From the NCBI GenBank assembly GCA_964019155.1, contig OZ025244.1, positions 47,151,969-47,215,968 on the forward strand: a stretch of DNA of 64,000 bases. Reading direction: 5' to 3'. How positions within the stretch are numbered: position 1 is the first letter of the stretch; each line of letters starts with the position of its first letter. The notes beneath the pieces were generated by a model, which was given only the letters and a program-made list of their open reading frames with translations, had not been told where the DNA came from and did no database searches. Source of the stretch: Osedax fenrisi (lineage: Eukaryota > Annelida > Polychaeta > Sabellida > Siboglinidae). The translations under genes and the position numbers were made by a program. Shown piece by piece: positions 60,701-64,000 of this stretch.

Positions 60701-62476
60701 AAACAAAAGGTTCTTATCACCGCATATATTGCATTTGTTATGTTATTCTAACCAGTTCCTTACTGAACTTTATAATTGATTATATTTATGAAATTATTAT
60801 TATAAATTTTAAAATACATCGTAACAATAAACAAAATACATTAAATACATTATAACAATATCAAAGTTGTTATATTAAAAATAATTAAATTAAGTTATGG
60901 AAACCACCGATTATAATGCATTTGTTATGTTATTCTAACCAGTTCCTTACTGAACTTTATAATTGATTATATTTATGAAATTATTATTATAAATTTTAAA
61001 ATACATCGTAACAATAAACAAAATACATTAAATACATTATAACAATATCAAAGTTGTTATATTAAAAATAATTAAATTAAGTTATGGAAATGAAACGGTT
61101 GGTATATTAATAAATATCGTAAATATAAATATAACAAATATTAATGATAACGATTATTAATATTTTATATAATTTCTTATTTATAAAATCATTAATAAAT
61201 AATAACAATTAATAACAAATAAATAAATAATATCCTTAATATTTTCTGAATATTTTCTCATAAATATACACAAATAAATAAAATGTATGATTGTTGGCAT
61301 AGTGGGTTTATGTTTACTTAAATATAGTTATTCTTTAATAATATTAGAGTTAACTTAATTCTGCTATTTTAAACTTTAAATATGAACATAATGTCATCAG
61401 TAGTATCTCATATAAATAAATACATATTAAATTTCGATCGATATTTATAAATATTCATAATTTTATTATTAAAAATATATAATAATACCTTTTTTATATC
61501 ATATTTTATATAAATATATATATCGCAATAAATGTAAAGTATGTGATATTATATATATATATATGTGTATGTATTATAACGCTTAAATTAATAATTGTAT
61601 CACCAACGAAAGTGTGCGACTTATCATAACAACCTCATCCCGTGTAATACTCATGCAGAGACTTCAAGAGAACGTATCGGAGAAGCTGAGCTCTATAGCG
61701 AGCGACGCCATCAACCAGCCAGTCTCGGATGTGTCGGAGATGGGAGAACTGCTTCACGAATCACTCAGTTTGTAGCCTTCGCGCCTATAGCTATATCCGT
61801 AGAACTTGTGAGAGAGTGGCAGTCGTTGCTAGAAGATTAATAATATTTCTATTAATACTACTTATTTATGTGTTATATGCTTACTGCTTAATTTCGACGA
61901 TGATCTTCATCGTCTACTCGAGCATCAATATGAGTCGACTCCCGCCAGATATCTCTATCGAGCATGCTGGTTCTTATCTCTTCCTTCTCTAGGAGACCAT
62001 TGTCCTTTTTTAACACATCAAGATAGTTCAATCGTCGGTGACCTCTGTTAGCTTTGTCTTGTGTGGGTTCCCATAAAATTAGCGGGTTTGTTGATAGTTC
62101 TTCTTCTTTGTTATATATATATATATATACATGTGTGACTTATTCATCACTATTCAATGTTAGTACTATATAACATCAATCAATCAATAGTTATTCAGAA
62201 CATTAATCTAGTTCGCATATACCCGTCATATTCTCCCCTATTCTCCCCTATTCCAATGATAACGATTACGACCAATCAGACGTCACCGGTACGACGCTCA
62301 AACAACACGACAACCTGCTCCATGCCACCTCCGACCGTATACATCTGCTGGAGGCTGAATGCCTCGAGCTGAAGGACCTCAACGATGTACTTCGGGCTGA
62401 ATCTCTGACCAATAGGAGGATACTCGACGATCAACGTTACTATGGCAACCATCGCCACAATATAGTGTCGATATAA
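52264..62476 (+). CDS. Unknown coiled-coil/SR-repeat protein, 9 exons, 296 residues
   Basis: Nine exons (listed separately) splice into exactly 891 nt = 296 residues plus TAA, with every phase matching; this closure is the main evidence. An in-frame TAA lies 9 nt before the ATG. Residues 1-18 are strongly basic (MVFGRKKNKNKQKNIKDS). Residues 19-110 are hydrophilic and probably disordered. Residues 116-143 are a Ser-Arg repeat (PSRSPSRSSSRSHSRS and on), likely phosphorylated. Residues about 165-285 are helical with heptads: SLEKEEHEVLLRQRDITSQL, RLQENVSEKLSSIA, LLEAECLELKDLNDVLRAES. No signal peptide or membrane segment, so intracellular. No family is recognised; a cytoskeletal or centrosomal adaptor is possible but only a guess. 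Confidence 0.8.
52318..54598. other. Intron 1 of gene 2
   Basis: 2.3 kb, AT-rich to about 53500, then a GC-richer island at 53560-53700 and a palindromic MITE (53719-53903). Exons 1 and 2 join in frame without anything from here. Confidence 0.7.
53719..53903. mobile_element. Palindromic MITE, same family as 7130-7273
   Basis: taaaaggggtttcacaccaa then ctcgaacgcaattattaact is followed by its perfect inverse ending cacc-type aaaccctttt at about 53809, a 90-bp palindrome. A third arm, aattgcgttcgagttggtgt then gaaacccctttaa, ends at 53903. The ends aaaggggtttcac/gtgaaacccctttaa match the element at 7130-7273. Confidence 0.88.
54599..54714 (+). CDS. Gene 2 exon 2
   Basis: Residues 19-56, SYLAATATRAMPMLPVEQLK, then EEDTDTSLNDYDNARETI. 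The acceptor is the last CAG of a CA tract; the next CAG, 23 nt on, breaks frame. Donor GTTAGT, phase 2. Confidence 0.82.
55234..55271 (+). CDS. Gene 2 exon 3
   Basis: 38-nt exon completing Pro57 and reading YESLNGSARSYQ. Acceptor AACAG, donor GTTAGT, phase 2 in and phase 1 out. Confidence 0.8.
55471..55523 (+). CDS. Gene 2 exon 4
   Basis: 53 nt, residues 70-87: ENDPIYSKSVQRNNKINK. Found by searching for a phase 1 to phase 0 exon needed to join exons 3 and 5. Acceptor CGCAG, donor GTTAAC. Confidence 0.78.
55861..56757 (+). mobile_element. LINE 3' fragment, plus strand, in intron 4 of gene 2
   Basis: Broken ORF2 C-terminus (SNLGVLFDSTLSFIPHI, AITKSANYHL, then stops, then ISASLVQRFSRPSLRNHASH). 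The 3' UTR matches 39299-40190, and it ends atcaatcaatcaatct. Same family and orientation as that copy. Confidence 0.83.
56756..57540. repeat. Nested foldback, ~780 bp
   Basis: Left: tatactactgctatcaacga, acagtagtatatgctatagc, then gcatgtaataatgtataatc and cactacatgtgtag. Right, inverted: tatagcgtatactactgtac, ctacatgtgctatt-type linker, cacatgtagtgtgtaatata and ttacatgcagtattacatgc. A similar short piece, catctatagcgtatactact, is at 55798. The direct catgcattattg repeats at 57477-57560 belong to the right arm. Confidence 0.7.
58165..58344 (+). CDS. Gene 2 exon 5: Ser-Arg repeat
   Basis: 60 codons: ATTPSPRSSFGSSQFRHSVR, then FSDDYEVMRT and an SRSP/SRSL repeat ending YDNEEF. GC-rich in an AT-rich surround; the serine codons in the repeat are mostly TCA/TCG alternating with AGG arginines, giving a 9-12 bp DNA repeat aggtcactg. 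An in-frame stop just upstream of the acceptor fixes the start. Donor GTTAGT. Confidence 0.85.
58507..58710. repeat. 68-bp tandem repeat, three copies
   Basis: Units start ataatattaaaattaattat at 58507, 58575 and 58643 and are nearly identical (ggtttaaa in the first, gatctaaa in the others). In intron 5 of gene 2. Confidence 0.97.
58810..58861 (+). CDS. Gene 2 exon 6
   Basis: Residues 148-164: VNSMSEDSLRSYTTDER. Acceptor ATTACAG, donor GTTTCA, phase 0 in and phase 1 out. SEDSLRSYTTDE has several plausible acidic-directed phosphorylation sites (inference). Confidence 0.82.
59135..59390 (-). mobile_element. SINE copy, minus strand
   Basis: Reverse complement contains catctaagtttccggatggg, then the long-form middle gtgatcttatataattgtgt and gttttaaaataatatttaga that it shares with 13790-13850, confirming both as one long subfamily. 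The head near 59390 is not clearly tRNA-like. In intron 6 of gene 2. Confidence 0.75.
60224..60378. mobile_element. Small MITE, 155 bp, with flanking direct repeat
   Basis: Ends gggacgctgcaac and, inverted, gtttcagcgcccctaa. The same 9 bp, tcctatgta, flanks both sides (60215-60223 and 60379-60387). GC-rich compared with its surroundings. The superfamily is uncertain; an 8-9 bp duplication suggests hAT-like. Confidence 0.75.
60618..60709 (+). CDS. Gene 2 exon 7: start of coiled coil
   Basis: Residues 165-195: VTSPRLQSLEKEEHEVLLRQ, then RDITSQLNKQK. Charged heptads with Leu at a/d positions. Acceptor after TTGTCTTTGTAG, donor GTTCTT, phase 0 out. Confidence 0.82.
60731..61091. repeat. 187-bp offset direct duplication
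   Basis: gcatttgttatgttattcta begins at 60731 and again at 60918 and both copies continue for about 174 bp to taagttatggaaa with no differences noticed; a 13-bp spacer lies between. In intron 7 of gene 2, 21 bp after the exon 7 donor. Confidence 0.97.
61659..61767 (+). CDS. Gene 2 exon 8: coiled coil
   Basis: Residues 196-231: RLQENVSEKLSSIASDAINQ, then PVSDVSEMGELLHESL. The GTTTGT donor overlaps a TAG six nt downstream; retention would end the protein two residues later, so an alternative short isoform is possible. Confidence 0.82.
62280..62476 (+). CDS. Gene 2 exon 9: C-terminal coiled coil and stop
   Basis: Residues 232-296: NVTGTTLKQHDNLLHATSDR, IHLLEAECLELKDLNDVLRA, then ESLTNRRILDDQRYYGNHRH and IVSI before TAA at 62474-62476. 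Preceded by a strong pyrimidine tract (ttctcccctattctccccta). No clear polyadenylation signal was assigned. Confidence 0.85.
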
Positions 62477-62883
62477 GCACTCCTAACTTATATCGTAATC
62501 AATTTCATTAGTAATATTAATAGTAATAATAATAATCACGTATTAGAAGTTATTGTTTATAATATATTAAATATAAATAACAATATTCGGTATCGTTTCA
62601 CTTCCGAATGGCTTCAAATAATACGTATATCTTTACAATAGTTATCATCGAGTGAAATAATACTATCGATATTTAGATATCAGATATTCCGGTAACAGAT
62701 ATTACAACTCCTTCGTAATCTGATACTATCGCAGCTGCGAATATATGCTTGAAACACCGCAGCCGTGATAATCACATACATCTAACTTATTTGATCTATA
62801 AAGAAGGGACATTATTATTCGCGAATATAAGTATAGCCCTATCTTTAGTCACTCGCTTACCATGGGCTCTATAGGGCTACTAT
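62477..62883. other. Downstream region of gene 2
   Basis: Presumed 3' UTR and flank. Moderately AT-rich; no strong AATAAA in a typical place, though aataatacg-type words occur. No other gene seen. Confidence 0.5.
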
Positions 62884-64000
62884 CAGAGATGGGCAAATTT
62901 CCAAAAAAATCTATATTAGATACTGATAAAATATTTTGGATAATTTATATAATAGATACGGCTACTGATATTTTTAGAAACTTTATAATAGATACTGATA
63001 CCGATACAGGTATTTAGATACTTTTTTATAAAATAAATTATAAATACATTTATATTTATATATATCAATTATAGACATTTTAAATTTATTTTATTATAAA
63101 AGCATTATAGTAAATTATACTAAATTCAATTAGATCAAATATTTAAGCATAGCAAAGTATAACTATATATGATAAACCTACAATATAAACGAAATAATAA
63201 TAATATAATGAATATAAAATAATAATCATAATATAATACAAATTAAAATATATGAGAATTGGATTTTAATATTACCAGATTGCTAAAATTTAAATTTGAC
63301 AAACGACCTCTTTTCGGGTTATTGATTTTCCCAGCATATGAAAAAAGCCTCTCTACATGTGCAGAAGAAGGCAATGGTGTATTAAATTTAATAAATATTT
63401 GTTTAATTAAATCATTACTATGAATTTGTTCTATGCTGTTATTATCCGATTTTAGAAATAAATCAAGTGGATTTTCTTTATAAATATTTTCATTTTTTTC
63501 AAATTGAAAAAAATTGTTCTCGTCATCAATATCTTCATTGATATCTTTATTGACTGCATGTTTATCTATAGAAAGTAATGCTTTATTTAGCAAACCTTTA
63601 ACTTTTAAATGAATGTGTTCGTTATTAAATTCTTTTTTAATTGTTATCCACAGGTAAACTCCAAATAGGTTTTTGATTATTCAAAACAAAGCACCAATGA
63701 ATCATCAACATTAAATATAAAAAAATATTTTATATGTAAACAATTATAGTTGAATATTAATAGTACATCAAATAATATTGTATATAATTATTATATTGGT
63801 TTTTAATTCTTTTATTTAAATAAAGTACCAATGAATTCACCAATTCAATGATGCGCGTATATTTAATACATATAATTATAGTATATAGGATATTCATTAT
63901 ATTCACATATTCATTATATTCAATAGAACAAAGAATAATTTATAATAATATACAATAATATAATAATTTACAATACTTATTATTAGAGATTGTTTGATAT
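62884..64000 (-). mobile_element. hAT transposon, left end and transposase C-terminus, cut by window edge
   Basis: Starts with cagagatgggcaaatttcc, a typical hAT terminus, followed by subterminal agatactgata repeats (62925-63010). Inside on the minus strand is the C-terminal part of a transposase. The right end lies beyond 64000, so no target duplication can be checked. Confidence 0.8.
63243..63690 (-). pseudogene. hAT transposase dimerisation domain (partial)
   Basis: Minus-strand frame ending at 63243 with the hATC signature: FNTPLPSSAHVERLFSYAGK, then INNPKRGRLSNLNFSNLVIL and KSN. An acidic linker precedes it, and the frame extends upstream in LWITIKKEFNNEH-like sequence to a stop near 63690. 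Lacking the catalytic core in frame, it is a remnant or an exon of a larger gene. Confidence 0.85.

Noticed and set aside
62276..62458. Minus-strand frame MAMVAIVTLIVEYPPIGQRF
   Set aside because: Antisense shadow of gene 2 exon 9, which has matching splice phase, coiled-coil character and a stop.
1..64000. CRISPR array or bacterial defence locus
   Set aside because: Tandem arrays here lack unique spacers between constant repeats, and exon-intron structure, SINEs and LINEs show animal DNA.

Overview
This is metazoan nuclear DNA, very AT-rich and repeat-rich, with small exons scattered over long introns. No bacterial operon, CRISPR array, rRNA or intact tRNA gene was seen. The first gene has the SVEP1 domain order, and the repeats include a tRNA-headed SINE, L2/CR1-like LINEs and hAT elements. 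Together these point to an invertebrate animal; I cannot name the lineage. Most open frames of 60-250 codons here are translated microsatellites or satellites and are not genes.

Two genes were reconstructed by hand from splice sites and reading-phase continuity. They are head-to-head, about 23.8 kb apart. Gene 1 (minus strand, start at 28488, last visible exon ending at 5652) has 21 exons encoding about 740 residues. The protein runs: signal peptide, von Willebrand A domain with intact MIDAS, EGF-like module, ephrin-receptor-like cysteine module, three sushi/CCP domains, two HYR domains, and the first half of a fourth sushi. That is the N-terminal order of SVEP1 (polydom), a large secreted matrix protein. 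The gene continues off the left edge, so the 5.4 kb satellite at 1-5358 probably lies in one of its introns. Gene 2 (plus strand, 52264-62476) has nine exons that join in one frame to exactly 297 codons including the stop. It encodes a 296-residue protein with a basic N-terminus, a Ser-Arg repeat and a coiled-coil C-terminus. I do not recognise its family.

Layout: 1-5358 satellite of ~72 bp monomers with a ~2.4 kb higher-order period. 5652-28488 gene 1, whose introns carry minisatellites, a SINE, MITEs and foldback elements. 28489-52263 intergenic, with a tandem duplication, three foldback MITEs, a 2.46 kb hAT element with perfect 8-bp target duplications and a nested MITE, and three LINE fragments followed by a decayed but nearly full-length L2/CR1-like LINE (about 47.6-51.5 kb). 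52264-62476 gene 2, with a LINE 3' end, foldbacks and small MITEs in its introns. 62884-64000 left end and transposase C-terminus of another hAT element.

The points most worth following up are: the fragmented SVEP1-like gene; T instead of A/G at position +3 in about two thirds of the inferred 5' splice sites of both genes; tandem repeats that begin almost at the splice donors, including an 85-bp array that copies the donor of exon 8; the higher-order satellite; and the foldback families. I found no convincing new molecular system. Everything here is from reading the sequence, with no searches run.
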